Positions 18,228 through 27,600 of a stretch of DNA of 64,000 bases are shown here, one piece after another. The stretch covers positions 1-64,000 of the forward strand of contig CACVAU010000042.1 in NCBI GenBank assembly GCA_902727915.1, written 5' to 3'. Numbering within the stretch: position 1 is the stretch's first letter; the number at the start of each line of letters is the position of its first letter. This stretch comes from an uncultured Sulfurovum sp. (GTDB lineage: Bacteria > Campylobacterota > Campylobacteria > Campylobacterales > Sulfurovaceae). The position numbers and the translations under genes are program-made. The notes below the pieces were generated by a model. It worked only from the letters and a program-made list of their open reading frames with translations, was not told where the DNA came from and did no database searches.

Positions 18228-19175
18228 CTATTTTGGTACATAAACTTTTTGTCCAATTTTTAGCGTAGACTTTTCCGTTTTAATATTACGATTTGCATCA
18301 ACTATTGTTTGAACCTTTGCTGTGGTACCATAGAACTTTTTTGAAATATAAGCTAAGCTGTAGCCTTTTTTAACGGTAACAAATCGTCTTTGTTTGTGCT
18401 TAGGTAAATAGGGTACGACAATCTTTTGTCCTAGCTTTAGACTTGTCTTTTCACTTCTAATACTTCTGTTGGCACGAATTATTCTTTTAAATTCCATTGC
18501 GTTTCCATAGTACTTTTGTGCAATTAACGCTAAAGTATCACCTTTTTTAATGGTGACAATTCTTGGTTTCCTTTTTGGCTTAACACGTTTTTTAGCTGTA
18601 ACTTTTTTAACGATAACTTTTTTGGGAATCACTTTTTTAACAATAGGCTCTTTAATAATTGTTTTTGTAACAATTGGTTTTTGAGGAATGGGGCTAAGTA
18701 TTTTTACTTTTGTTATTTTAATATCAATTTCAGGTTCTTTTTGTATTGCAGGTGATTTTGTGAGAACTTGTTGAGGTGATTGGGGTAAAATATTTTGTGC
18801 TAATACTTCGGTATAAACAGCTACCTCTTTTGTTACTTCTTTTTTAGTGATTGGCTCTTTAGGCATGGGTTGATTTTTAGGTATTTGCTGTTCTACTATT
18901 TCAATTTTTTCCTTAGGCATAGGAATCTCAGCATGATTGCTATTTATTTCTATTTTTTTAGCTGTTGTTACTTCTTCTTGGATGATTGCACTCGAAGCTG
19001 TATCTTTGGTTTGAAATTTTTTGTAACCAAAATAACTGCCTATTGTGATGAAAAATAAAATGATCATTATCAACAATAGATGTTTTTTTGGTTCTTCTTT
19101 AGGAGTTACATATTCCTCTTCAAATTCAAAACTTTCCTCTGCTTCTGGACCTTCTAAGCGTTTTACAATTTCCAT
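18228..19175 (-). CDS. LysM-domain membrane-anchored protein
   Basis: An acidic cytoplasmic N-terminus leads into one membrane helix (about residues 33-52). A long Lys/Pro/Val-rich periplasmic stretch (VKKVIPKKVIVKK) follows, then two LysM domains (about 205-255 and 262-315), each beginning with a VTIKKGDTL or VTVKKGYSL motif. LysM binds peptidoglycan GlcNAc, so the protein probably bridges the inner membrane and cell wall. ATG at 19175 is favoured over a GTG two codons upstream. The layout recalls FimV or other polar LysM anchors, but homology is not claimed. Confidence 0.8.
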   Translation of the reverse strand: MEIVKRLEGPEAEESFEFEEEYVTPKEEPKKHLLLIMIILFFITIGSYFGYKKFQTKDTASSAIIQEEVTTAKKIEINSNHAEIPMPKEKIEIVEQQIPKNQPMPKEPITKKEVTKEVAVYTEVLAQNILPQSPQQVLTKSPAIQKEPEIDIKITKVKILSPIPQKPIVTKTIIKEPIVKKVIPKKVIVKKVTAKKRVKPKRKPRIVTIKKGDTLALIAQKYYGNAMEFKRIIRANRSIRSEKTSLKLGQKIVVPYLPKHKQRRFVTVKKGYSLAYISKKFYGTTAKVQTIVDANRNIKTEKSTLKIGQKVYVPK

Positions 19176-19308
19176 AAACACTTCTTTTTGGTATTTCTAC
19201 GACTTAACATTTTCATTTCCCTAAACCTTTTTCTTAATTATAACAACAAAATAGATACTTAGGCAAGAAGCTTGTGAGTTTTTTGTAGACATTTGGTTAA
19301 AATACAAA

Positions 19309-20277
19309 ATGAAAAAGAATAAATACTATAAAATTCACGAAAATATTTTAACTTGGTATAAATCATATGGAAGGGTAACACTTCCATGGAGAAATACTAC
19401 TCGTCCTTATGAAATTTATTTATCAGAAATAATGCTACAACAAACACAAGTAAAGACAGTACTTGAACGTTTTTATTTTCAATTTTTAGAAAAGTTTCCA
19501 ACGCTACTAGATGTAGCAAATGCACCAGTTGATGATGTCTTAAAAGCTTGGGAAGGTTTGGGGTATTATACACGTGCTAGAAACCTACATAAGACTGCTG
19601 TAGATACCAATGGCATACTTCCTAATAATGCAGAAGAACTAGAAAAACTATCAGGAATTGGGAAGTCAACAGCACATGCAGTGGCGTGTTTTGCTTTTGA
19701 TGAGGCATTACCCATACTCGATGCTAATGTAAAACGTATTCTTTACCGATTCTTCGCTGTAACATCTTGTAATGACAAAAAATTATGGGAATTGGCTTAC
19801 AAGCTTTATGATAAAAATAATGCGTATATTTATAATCAAACTATGATGGATATTGGTTCAGCCATTTGTACACACAAAAACCCCTTATGTAGTGAATGTC
19901 CCTTTGAGTCACTTTGTCAAGGTAAAGAGACTCCATTGCTTTACCCTGAAAAGAAAAAGAAACAAAAAAAGCCTATTCGAAAACGTACTTTAGTGATTTA
20001 TTATCAAGAAGATCGGTATGCTTTGTCACAAAATGAAGAACGTTTACTTTCTGGACTGTGGGCGTTTAAACAGGAAGAGGACTTTAAATTAAATGAGTAT
20101 ATGACAGAGTTAGGTGAGTTTAAACAACACTATACGCATTTTACTTTGGAAGCTTCTGTAGTGTTACTTGCTTGTGAGGAGCAAGAGAGTTATTTTACGA
20201 TAGATGAAATTCATGACTTAGCTTTAAGTGGTGCAGATAGAAAAGCTTTGGCTTTATTGGAAATCCATTGTCAGTAA
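19309..20277 (+). CDS. mutY: A/G-specific adenine glycosylase
   Basis: It removes adenine mispaired with 8-oxoguanine. Catalytic E40 (SEIMLQQTQ), the helix-hairpin-helix LSGIGKSTA, and catalytic D138 (ILDANVKRIL) are present. A [4Fe-4S] ligand set C187-x6-C194-x2-C197-x5-C203 follows. The C-terminal Nudix-like 8-oxoG recognition domain (about 225-320) is recognisable. A radical SAM gene overlaps its last codons. Confidence 0.95.
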   Translation: MKKNKYYKIHENILTWYKSYGRVTLPWRNTTRPYEIYLSEIMLQQTQVKTVLERFYFQFLEKFPTLLDVANAPVDDVLKAWEGLGYYTRARNLHKTAVDTNGILPNNAEELEKLSGIGKSTAHAVACFAFDEALPILDANVKRILYRFFAVTSCNDKKLWELAYKLYDKNNAYIYNQTMMDIGSAICTHKNPLCSECPFESLCQGKETPLLYPEKKKKQKKPIRKRTLVIYYQEDRYALSQNEERLLSGLWAFKQEEDFKLNEYMTELGEFKQHYTHFTLEASVVLLACEEQESYFTIDEIHDLALSGADRKALALLEIHCQ

Positions 20278-21356
20278 AACCAGCAAAAACGTTAGTATTT
20301 GAGTTACCATCACCAAGAGAGCAGTGTCCGATTGCTTGTTTACATTGCATTCATAAAAACGTAGAAAAGTCTAGTTATGAACCATTAAGTCATGAAGAGA
20401 TTGTAAAAATTCTAAAAGATGGACGGAATATGAGGATAGAATTTCTTAATATCTATCCTCATGATGATGAAATATCTTTAGACCCTATACATGCGCTTCC
20501 TTATGTAAAGTTGGGTCATGAGTTAGGCTATAAAGTGAAAACCGTAAGTAGTGGAACAAATGCCGAGGGGATTAAAAAGCTTCTTCCTTATTTGTACCGT
20601 ATAGCCCTTTCAGTAGATGCCATGAGTGTGAGAGCTTATACTTCAATGCGACATGAACGTTTCCATAATGGTTTGTTAGCCAGTATAAAAGTTGTTGAAG
20701 AGTATAAAAAAGAGCATACTTTAAAAGCAACAGCTTTAGTAGTTGTGAACAGAGAAACATTAGAGCGTGTTGAGGAGGAAGTTGAATCTATTTACCAATT
20801 GAATATTTTTAATAAAATTAAAGTACTTGAAATGCTTCCTATTGGTACTGCTAAGAGTTTGTCTTATCAAGAGTTAGATTCTAAAGAGCATTTAGATAAA
20901 TTAGCAGCTTTACGTACAAAGTATGAGAGGAAAGTGGATATTGGTACTCCTTTATGGCGTGTAAGAAAAGAACAACAACGTGGTTGTCAGTTGGGTTATA
21001 AGGATTTAGTCATAGGTCCGAATGGACAGCTTTCAGGTTGTTCTTTACTTTTTTATTTGAATAATTTAGTTGGTAATATACGAGCTTACAAAAGTGTTGG
21101 TGAAGCTTGGGAAAAAGCTTTTGATTTTTTTAGACACAAAGAGAACTTCCAAGTAGAAGATATTTGTCGAAGTTGTGAGTTTTACAAACATGACTTATGT
21201 TGGGGTGGTTGTGGGGCTAGGTCACTCATATTTGGTGCTAAAAAAGAGTTGACACGCTCTTGTGGTATAGAGAGCGCTGAACACTCTCAAGAGCTTTACG
21301 AAGAGTACTTAAAGTCTGAAAAGCATCTTACTTTTTTAACACCTAGTAAAATTTAG
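20268..21356 (+). CDS. radical SAM/SPASM domain protein
   Basis: The radical SAM cluster motif is C20-x3-C24-x2-C27 (CPIACLHC). A C-terminal SPASM/twitch-like Cys set follows: RGCQLGY, LSGCSL, then CRSCEFYKHDLCWGGCGARS and RSCG, enough for one or two auxiliary [4Fe-4S] clusters. SPASM enzymes modify peptides or act as anaerobic sulfatase activators; no peptide substrate gene is apparent nearby. The start is TTG at 20268, overlapping mutY by 10 bp. It meets the UspA-like gene tail to tail with a 4-bp overlap. Confidence 0.85.
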   Translation: MSVKPAKTLVFELPSPREQCPIACLHCIHKNVEKSSYEPLSHEEIVKILKDGRNMRIEFLNIYPHDDEISLDPIHALPYVKLGHELGYKVKTVSSGTNAEGIKKLLPYLYRIALSVDAMSVRAYTSMRHERFHNGLLASIKVVEEYKKEHTLKATALVVVNRETLERVEEEVESIYQLNIFNKIKVLEMLPIGTAKSLSYQELDSKEHLDKLAALRTKYERKVDIGTPLWRVRKEQQRGCQLGYKDLVIGPNGQLSGCSLLFYLNNLVGNIRAYKSVGEAWEKAFDFFRHKENFQVEDICRSCEFYKHDLCWGGCGARSLIFGAKKELTRSCGIESAEHSQELYEEYLKSEKHLTFLTPSKI

Positions 21357-22207
21357 TTTGATGTCTGACAGATAAAAAAGTCTGTTTGGACTTCTTTCAT
21401 AAACTCGTTTATTAGGCTAGAGCTAAAGAAAATATCAACATTATCTCGGCATAAAATAGTAAGGTTAAAGTGTTTCTCTTGGAGATAGTGAATAATATCA
21501 TTATTAAAAATTCCTTCACCTTCAAGAAATGTTCCTTCTAGGTCTAATTCATTTTGATAATTAGTAAAAATTTCCATTTTTTGTTCTCTTAGCACTTTAT
21601 TCATCTCAATGTCTAACGCTTGTGTTAGGGGTTCAACTATGAGATAGTCTTGACTTGTAATAAGTGGGTCAAGCATATAGCGATAGTTATGAATAAGTTC
21701 AATCTTTGCTTCTGGAAATAGGTGTTTTATCCATAGTAAATAAGGTTGGAACTTATCTTCTAAGTCTATCGTAAAAGCAATGTTCTGAGGAACTCTTCCC
21801 TTCTTAATAATCCAATAGGTATAAGGAGTCTCTTCAATTAATTGACTACTTAATTCATGATGGTACTGAGTTAAAATCAATGTTCCATCTACTTGGGGGA
21901 TTAAAGTATTGATTCTATCAATTGTGTCATTTTCATAGACAAAAATGGTATGTTCGGCTTTAAGATCTAAACTGTTTAAATACTCTTCAATTTTTTCTTT
22001 GATTTTATCTTTGTCTAAAATGCTTTCAGAAATTTTTTCATCAGAAAGAAAGAAGTCGGGAACTTCAAAAAGAGGTACTTCATGAACAAAGAGTACTTCT
22101 AAAAGAAGATGATGTTCATTGGAGAAGGTAACCCCTTTTTTAAGTAAGGTTTCCATATGTTCTAAATCATTCAACAAAATGACAATGCGTTTAAATGGAT
22201 GTTTCAT
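21353..22207 (-). CDS. UspA-like protein, 284 aa (weak)
   Basis: The first half (KRIVILLNDLEH, then hydrophobic strands LLEVLFVHEVPL and DGTLILTQYHH) resembles a universal stress protein alpha/beta fold. The second half (PQNIAFTIDLEDKFQPYLLWI, KIELIHNYR, FNLTILCRDNVD) looks like a second, degenerate copy. The ATP-binding GxxGxxG(S/T) motif is not seen, so nucleotide binding is doubtful. It lies 61 bp downstream of the RND permease gene on the same strand, suggesting one transcript. The UspA assignment is an inference. Confidence 0.5.
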   Translation of the reverse strand: MKHPFKRIVILLNDLEHMETLLKKGVTFSNEHHLLLEVLFVHEVPLFEVPDFFLSDEKISESILDKDKIKEKIEEYLNSLDLKAEHTIFVYENDTIDRINTLIPQVDGTLILTQYHHELSSQLIEETPYTYWIIKKGRVPQNIAFTIDLEDKFQPYLLWIKHLFPEAKIELIHNYRYMLDPLITSQDYLIVEPLTQALDIEMNKVLREQKMEIFTNYQNELDLEGTFLEGEGIFNNDIIHYLQEKHFNLTILCRDNVDIFFSSSLINEFMKEVQTDFFICQTSN

Positions 22208-22268
22208 AATTTACTCCTTATATAGGCATAATAAATTATAACATCTTTAAGTAAACGAAGGGTAAATA

Positions 22269-25200
22269 CTATTCTTTAAATTTCCTCCCATTTAAAACCA
22301 CAAATAATACAGGTAAATAAAGTAAGTTAAGTACGGTTCCCCATAAGAGTCCAAATCCTAATGCAATTGCCATAGGCTGGAAGATAACAGCTTGACCTAC
22401 AGGGAAAAAGATAAGCGTAGCCAAACCAATAAGCGTAGTGATACTGGTTAAAATAATGGGTCGAAAACGTTTACTGGCTAAGTGATATAGTTCTTCTATG
22501 GTATTTGCTTTTTTTAGATTCATCATCATAATGATTCCATCGTTTATAACAACTCCAGCAAGTCCTAACATACCGATGATAGAAGAAAGACTGAGGTTAA
22601 CACCTAATAAAAAGTGACCGACTAAAACACCCATAAACGCAAAAGGAATGACGGACATCATCATAAAGGTTTCTCTAAAAGAGTTAAAGAGGTAGAGTAA
22701 AGAGAGCATAATGAGAACAATGGCTAAAAGTGAAGCAGCCATCATGTCTTGTTTAAGTGCCTGTTGTTTTTCTTTTTCACCTTTAAATTTTAGTTTGATC
22801 CCAGCACTTTTAACTTCATCTAAAAGAGGTTCAAGTTTTTTTAGGGCTTCACCAGAAGTAATGACTTTTTCATCTACATTAGCATAAATATAAAAGTTTT
22901 TTTCTCCAAACTCTTTGGTGATTTTTTCAAAAGATTTTAAAGTCTGAAATTCTACAACTTGTTTAAGGAGTACACGACCATTGTCCCCTAAGTCCAATTC
23001 AAAGTTTTTGAGTGCTTCTATGGAGTCCTTATTTTTACTACGTACACGTATCTCTAGTAAATCTGTCGTATCAAAAGCTATGGCAACTTTTCGTTCAAGG
23101 TACATGGAAGAGAGGAGTTGTCCTAACTTTTGTTCATCAAGCCCTAAAGATTCTCCATAATTGTTAACTTTGAGTTTAAGTTCACTAATTCCAAATTTCA
23201 CACCATCATCGACAGAAGCTATTCCTTTCATGTTTAAAAGTGCTTCTTTTAATCTTTTCATATACTCCATAACTTTTTTGTTGTCATCAGAGATAAGTCC
23301 TATTTTAATGTCAGACTTAATAGGACCTACTTTTTTCTCAACAATGTCGATGTCACTAAGGTTAAAACGTTCTTTATAGTTTTGTGCTTTTAAAAACAGA
23401 CGAAGTTCTTTAGAGATAATGGCTGACTTCTTTTCACGGACACGGTTGGTCTCATCATAGTAAAAGCTTAAAACAGGTGTAATGAATTCATCTACAAAGT
23501 TTTGTGCTACGAGTTTGTTAAGTTCTATTTTTATTTCACCCACATAAGGGTATTTTTCACTATTTCCAGCACTGTCTTTTCTTGAACCTGCTGTAGCTCC
23601 AATGTGTAAAATTTGAAATTTTTCTTTTTCGGCATAGAGGTCAGCTTCTATAGTTTTGAGTATGGCATTGGTCTCTTCTGTTGAGGTATTGACATTGGCT
23701 TTCAGGGCTAAGTTGATGGTAGTAGAGTCAAATTTTGGAAACATTTTAAATTTACTCTCTTTGACTGCGAAGAAAGTCACAAGAGGAACGATGATTAGAA
23801 ATAGTAGTAAAAAACTCTTTTTGAAATGAATCAAGTAATGGATAATCCAGCTATAGACTTGATTTGCTTTGCTCCAAGAGAGAGGTTTACTTTTTTTACT
23901 TAAAATGTGTGAAGCATGAATGGGTAAAAAGACAAAAGACTCAATGAGTGAGGCTAAAACCAAGACTGAAACCGTAATAGGGATAAGCATCATTACTTGT
24001 CCTAAAGTTCCTTGTATCATAAGTGCAGGAATGAAGGCAAAAAGTGTGGTCAGGGAAGCAATGGTAACCGGCTTAAACATCTCTTTTGCACCAACAAGAG
24101 CAGCTTCTTTAGGTTCGAGTCCAGCTTCGATGTGTTGTTGAATATTTTCACTAACCACAATGGCATCATCAACAATAATTCCTAAGGCAAGTAAGACCCC
24201 AACAAGAGAGATGAGGTTAATACTGTAACCTGACAAGTAAAGATAAAAAGCACCAATAACAAAAGAGGTTGGAATACCTAAGGAGATAACTAGGGACATA
24301 CGAGAGTTTATAAGCACAAATACCAAAAGAGCAATGAGAATAATTCCTAAAAGAATGTTAGAAACTACAATGTTAAGTCGGTCTTTAATACGTTCTGAAT
24401 TGTCATCATAGACAAGGTAATCAAGTTCTGTTTTGTTCTGTTTTTTAACTTCATCTACTTTTTGGCTAATCTTTTCTGAAAGTTCAAGGGCATTACCTGT
24501 ACTACTCATGTTGACAAGTAGACTAATGGCATCAGTATTGTCAACTGAAAAAAGTGTGGCTGAATCTTCATAGCGTTTTTCAACATTGGCAATGTCTTTT
24601 AGGTAAATCCACTTACCTTGCAGCATAATTTGACTTTCCAACATGGCAGGTGCTGTTTTTTTACCATTGTAGGTAGAGACATAGTAATGCCCACCTTTAC
24701 TGTCTTCTACTTTTCCAATGGGGTAGATGTAAGAGAGTCCCTGTATGGCTGAAACTACACTATTTTCATCAAGGTTAAGTGCTTTAATTTTCCCTGCATT
24801 CAAGCTAATGTCATAATAGATATCAGCATCTCCATAAATAACAACTTCTGAGACATGTTTAATGGTCGTAAGTTTCTCTTCTAAACGCTCAGCTGCAAGT
24901 ATGAGTTCTGCTTGGTTGTTCGTAGGCGAAGTAATGGCAATCTGCATGAGTGCTTTTCGGCTACCTGTTTTGAGTACTTGAACGATGGGGTCGTTCATGT
25001 CTTCAGGTAAAAATTGTTTGGTAATGGCAATGGCATCTTTAATCTCATTGGCTGTGTTATATTTGTCAACACGTTTTTCAAGCTCTAAAATCATGGTAAA
25101 GGCTGCAGGTGAAATGACGGTTGACATCTCTTTGATACCATCTATATTTTTTATTTCATCTTCAATTCGCTTAACAGCCATTTTATCCATAATATCTATA

Positions 25201-25370
25201 GACGCTCCAGTATAACCACCTGAAATAGAAATCATATCCAGTTCAAAAGAGGGAAATATCTCTTTAGGGGTTTTCATATAAGAGTAGATACCTGTCACAA
25301 AAATAAGAAAGAAGAGTAGGTAGTTCATCCGTGCATTGACAATGAAGAACTTTAAGAAGTTTTGGAACAT
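22269..25370 (-). CDS. RND efflux transporter permease
   Basis: At 1033 residues with two sets of large periplasmic loops and about 12 helices, this is an AcrB/MexB-like RND pump. The TM4 motif GVLLALGIIVDDAIVVSENI carries the two Asp residues used in proton relay. It lacks an adjacent membrane-fusion protein and outer-membrane channel, unlike most RND operons, so those partners must be encoded elsewhere or it works alone, as some hydrophobe/amphiphile or lipid exporters do. It is followed by the UspA-like gene. Substrate is unknown. Confidence 0.88.
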   Translation of the reverse strand: MFQNFLKFFIVNARMNYLLFFLIFVTGIYSYMKTPKEIFPSFELDMISISGGYTGASIDIMDKMAVKRIEDEIKNIDGIKEMSTVISPAAFTMILELEKRVDKYNTANEIKDAIAITKQFLPEDMNDPIVQVLKTGSRKALMQIAITSPTNNQAELILAAERLEEKLTTIKHVSEVVIYGDADIYYDISLNAGKIKALNLDENSVVSAIQGLSYIYPIGKVEDSKGGHYYVSTYNGKKTAPAMLESQIMLQGKWIYLKDIANVEKRYEDSATLFSVDNTDAISLLVNMSSTGNALELSEKISQKVDEVKKQNKTELDYLVYDDNSERIKDRLNIVVSNILLGIILIALLVFVLINSRMSLVISLGIPTSFVIGAFYLYLSGYSINLISLVGVLLALGIIVDDAIVVSENIQQHIEAGLEPKEAALVGAKEMFKPVTIASLTTLFAFIPALMIQGTLGQVMMLIPITVSVLVLASLIESFVFLPIHASHILSKKSKPLSWSKANQVYSWIIHYLIHFKKSFLLLFLIIVPLVTFFAVKESKFKMFPKFDSTTINLALKANVNTSTEETNAILKTIEADLYAEKEKFQILHIGATAGSRKDSAGNSEKYPYVGEIKIELNKLVAQNFVDEFITPVLSFYYDETNRVREKKSAIISKELRLFLKAQNYKERFNLSDIDIVEKKVGPIKSDIKIGLISDDNKKVMEYMKRLKEALLNMKGIASVDDGVKFGISELKLKVNNYGESLGLDEQKLGQLLSSMYLERKVAIAFDTTDLLEIRVRSKNKDSIEALKNFELDLGDNGRVLLKQVVEFQTLKSFEKITKEFGEKNFYIYANVDEKVITSGEALKKLEPLLDEVKSAGIKLKFKGEKEKQQALKQDMMAASLLAIVLIMLSLLYLFNSFRETFMMMSVIPFAFMGVLVGHFLLGVNLSLSSIIGMLGLAGVVINDGIIMMMNLKKANTIEELYHLASKRFRPIILTSITTLIGLATLIFFPVGQAVIFQPMAIALGFGLLWGTVLNLLYLPVLFVVLNGRKFKE

Positions 25371-25457
25371 ATTGGTGCCTGTTTTTTTGGGCTATTATAG
25401 CGAAGATTGGGTTTAGCATAGAGGTCTGTTATTGAAGAGGGATTTGTTTTGATGGGA

Positions 25458-25487
25458 TTTTTTATGAGTTGTTAAACTCATAAAAAA
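25458..25487. repeat. 13-bp perfect inverted repeat between RND and DUF808 genes
   Basis: Arms 25458-25470 (TTTTTTATGAGTT) and 25475-25487 enclose GTTA. It lies five bases after the end of the DUF808 gene, and probably acts as its transcript-end hairpin, although the T-tract is on the wrong arm for a standard terminator. Confidence 0.5.
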
Positions 25488-25492
25488 ATTAT

Positions 25493-26362
25493 TTAAAATA
25501 GACTTTTTATTTTTATAAATATTTTTACAAACATTAGTGCAATAATTCCAACAATTAATCCTAGTCCTAAAGCAGAAATCATTGCTGGAATATCATGGAG
25601 TTTTTCATGAAATAGAGGTACATGATGAAGATAGATATCACCAGCAACCAATAGCATGGCTAGAGTTCCAATAATGGTTAGGGATTTAATTATTTTTGGT
25701 AAAGCAGCTACCAAAAGTTTACCAATGCTTGTTAGGAGACTTTTATTACCATTGTTCATTGCAATAAGCTTATAACCAAAATCATCCATACGAACAATTA
25801 GTGCAACGATACCATAAACACCTACTGTTGCTAAAATAGCAATGAAAGTAACGACGGGAATTTGTATACTTAATGATTTTTCAGTTACTGTACTTAAGGC
25901 AATAATAATGATTTCTACCGAAAGAATAAAGTCTGTGAGAATGGCTGATTTAATTTTATCTTGTTCATCGGCAAGTATTTGTTCAGAAGTTTTATGTTCC
26001 ATATTCGTGAGATGTTTTTTCGCCTCTTTATGAAATAAGTATTCGTAAATTTTTTCAGCCCCTTCATAAGCCAAATAAACACCTCCTAACATCAAAATGG
26101 GAATAATAAGCCAAGGCACAAAGGCACTCATTAAAAATACGATAGGTAAGATAATAACTTTATTTAGAAAAGAACCTTTTGTAATAGCCCAAAGTACAGG
26201 AAGCTCTCGTGACGAGGCAAATCCTGCTGCTTTGTTAGCACTGACGGCTAAGTCATCTCCTAAGATACCAGCTGTTTTTTTAGTAGCGACTTTACTCATA
26301 ACAGCTACATCATCCATAAGCATTGCAATGTCATCAAATAGTGCGAAAAAACCTGTTGCCAA
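25493..26362 (-). CDS. DUF808 (YedI) family membrane protein
   Basis: The N-terminus MATGFFALFDDIAMLMDDVAVMSKVATKKTAG contains the hallmark of DUF808/YedI proteins, and the conserved GILGDDLAV and RELPVLWAI segments follow. About six membrane helices are visible. The function is unknown. The start is TTG at 26362 with AAAGGA eight bases upstream. It is divergent from the Tol module. Confidence 0.88.
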   Translation of the reverse strand: MATGFFALFDDIAMLMDDVAVMSKVATKKTAGILGDDLAVSANKAAGFASSRELPVLWAITKGSFLNKVIILPIVFLMSAFVPWLIIPILMLGGVYLAYEGAEKIYEYLFHKEAKKHLTNMEHKTSEQILADEQDKIKSAILTDFILSVEIIIIALSTVTEKSLSIQIPVVTFIAILATVGVYGIVALIVRMDDFGYKLIAMNNGNKSLLTSIGKLLVAALPKIIKSLTIIGTLAMLLVAGDIYLHHVPLFHEKLHDIPAMISALGLGLIVGIIALMFVKIFIKIKSLF

Positions 26363-26596
26363 ATTTTATCCTTTAGTTAGAAATTTTTTTGTTAGTATAG
26401 CATTTTAAAGAAAGAGTTTTATGTGTTTGAAATTACTAATTTTCATTACTTTGGCTATTTACTATGATTAGCATAGAATGATAATGTACAAAAAAACTGC
26501 TTTTTCCTTAATTTTTATTACAACTTTTTTTAGCTACACTATACTTCGCGTTTATTCCACTATCAAAAAGTAGAATAAGATTAAAAAAGGAAATAG

Positions 26597-27529
26597 ATGA
26601 ATCATGGTAAAATGGTTTCAGGTATAGCTGCTTTAGCTATTTACTTAAGCCTCATATTTCTAGTACTTTATTTTTATAATATTCATCAAGTTAAAGCCAA
26701 AAATTATGTTGAAAAAAATTCAGATAGGGTAACAGTTACTTTAGTTAATAGTGAAAAGACCGTTTTTAATAAGAGTGATGAAGTTTCAACACCTAAAAAA
26801 CCTGTTTCAACCTTTATTCCTCCTGTACCGTTACAAGCGATTCCTAAAAAAGTACCTCCTAAAAAAGTAAAACCTAAGAAAGTAATACCTCGACCAAAAA
26901 CATTGCCTAAAAAAGTAATTCCTAAACCTAAGAATGTTATCCCTAAAAAAATTGCCCCTAAAAAAACAACTCCTAAACCTAAAAAAAATGTTCCCAAAAA
27001 AAATGTTCCAAAAAAGATAAAGCCTCCTAAAATTAAGCCTTCGAAGAAAGTACTGCCAGTAAAAAAAGTAGTACCCATTAAAAAAGCTCCTAAAAAAACG
27101 GCTAAAGACCTTTTTTCTTCAGTGAAAACTACAGTACCTAAAAAAGTACCTGTTAAAAAAATACCAAAAAAACCGATAAAACAAACGAGTTCTATTAAAC
27201 ATAATTCATCGGTAACCGATAGAATTAGGGCAACACATCAAAATGGTCGTGTTTCAAATGCTAATCGTGAGAAAGGAATTGAGAATGCTTATATAGCAAA
27301 AGTTGAAAGACATATGATGAATTGGAATGCTGTAGGTGCGAGAGGTCAATTGGTCACTGTTAATTTAACTATTTTTAATAGTGGTAAATTTAGGTATACA
27401 TCATCAGGTGTTTCAGGAGCCATGCAGCGTAGTTTAAAACAATATTTAAATACCTTAAATAGAATGGGATTAGGGCGACATAAAAAATCTTCACCTTATT
27501 CAATTCAAGTACATTTTAAAGTTAGATAA
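26597..27529 (+). CDS. tolA: TolA/TonB-like energy-coupling protein
   Basis: One N-terminal membrane helix (about 9-27) is followed by a long Lys/Pro/Val repeat region (about 60-195, PKKV and PKKN units) that would span the periplasm. A C-terminal domain (about 215-310) follows, with the TolA/TonB-like segment AYIAKVERHMMNWN and the closing QVHFKVR strand. The position directly before tolB and pal identifies it as the TolA analogue. It links the energised TolQR motor to TolB/Pal at the outer membrane during division. tolQ and tolR are not upstream as they usually are. Confidence 0.85.
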   Translation: MNHGKMVSGIAALAIYLSLIFLVLYFYNIHQVKAKNYVEKNSDRVTVTLVNSEKTVFNKSDEVSTPKKPVSTFIPPVPLQAIPKKVPPKKVKPKKVIPRPKTLPKKVIPKPKNVIPKKIAPKKTTPKPKKNVPKKNVPKKIKPPKIKPSKKVLPVKKVVPIKKAPKKTAKDLFSSVKTTVPKKVPVKKIPKKPIKQTSSIKHNSSVTDRIRATHQNGRVSNANREKGIENAYIAKVERHMMNWNAVGARGQLVTVNLTIFNSGKFRYTSSGVSGAMQRSLKQYLNTLNRMGLGRHKKSSPYSIQVHFKVR

Positions 27530-27600
27530 GTATTAGTTATGTTAGGTGACTTAGCATAATTATATTATAATGTTAAATACAAAAAAATACAAGGATAGAT

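Noticed and set aside
26704..27078. Gly/Phe/Leu-rich open frame opposite tolA
   Set aside because: It mirrors the Lys/Pro repeats of the TolA-like protein, so its repetitive look comes from the real gene.
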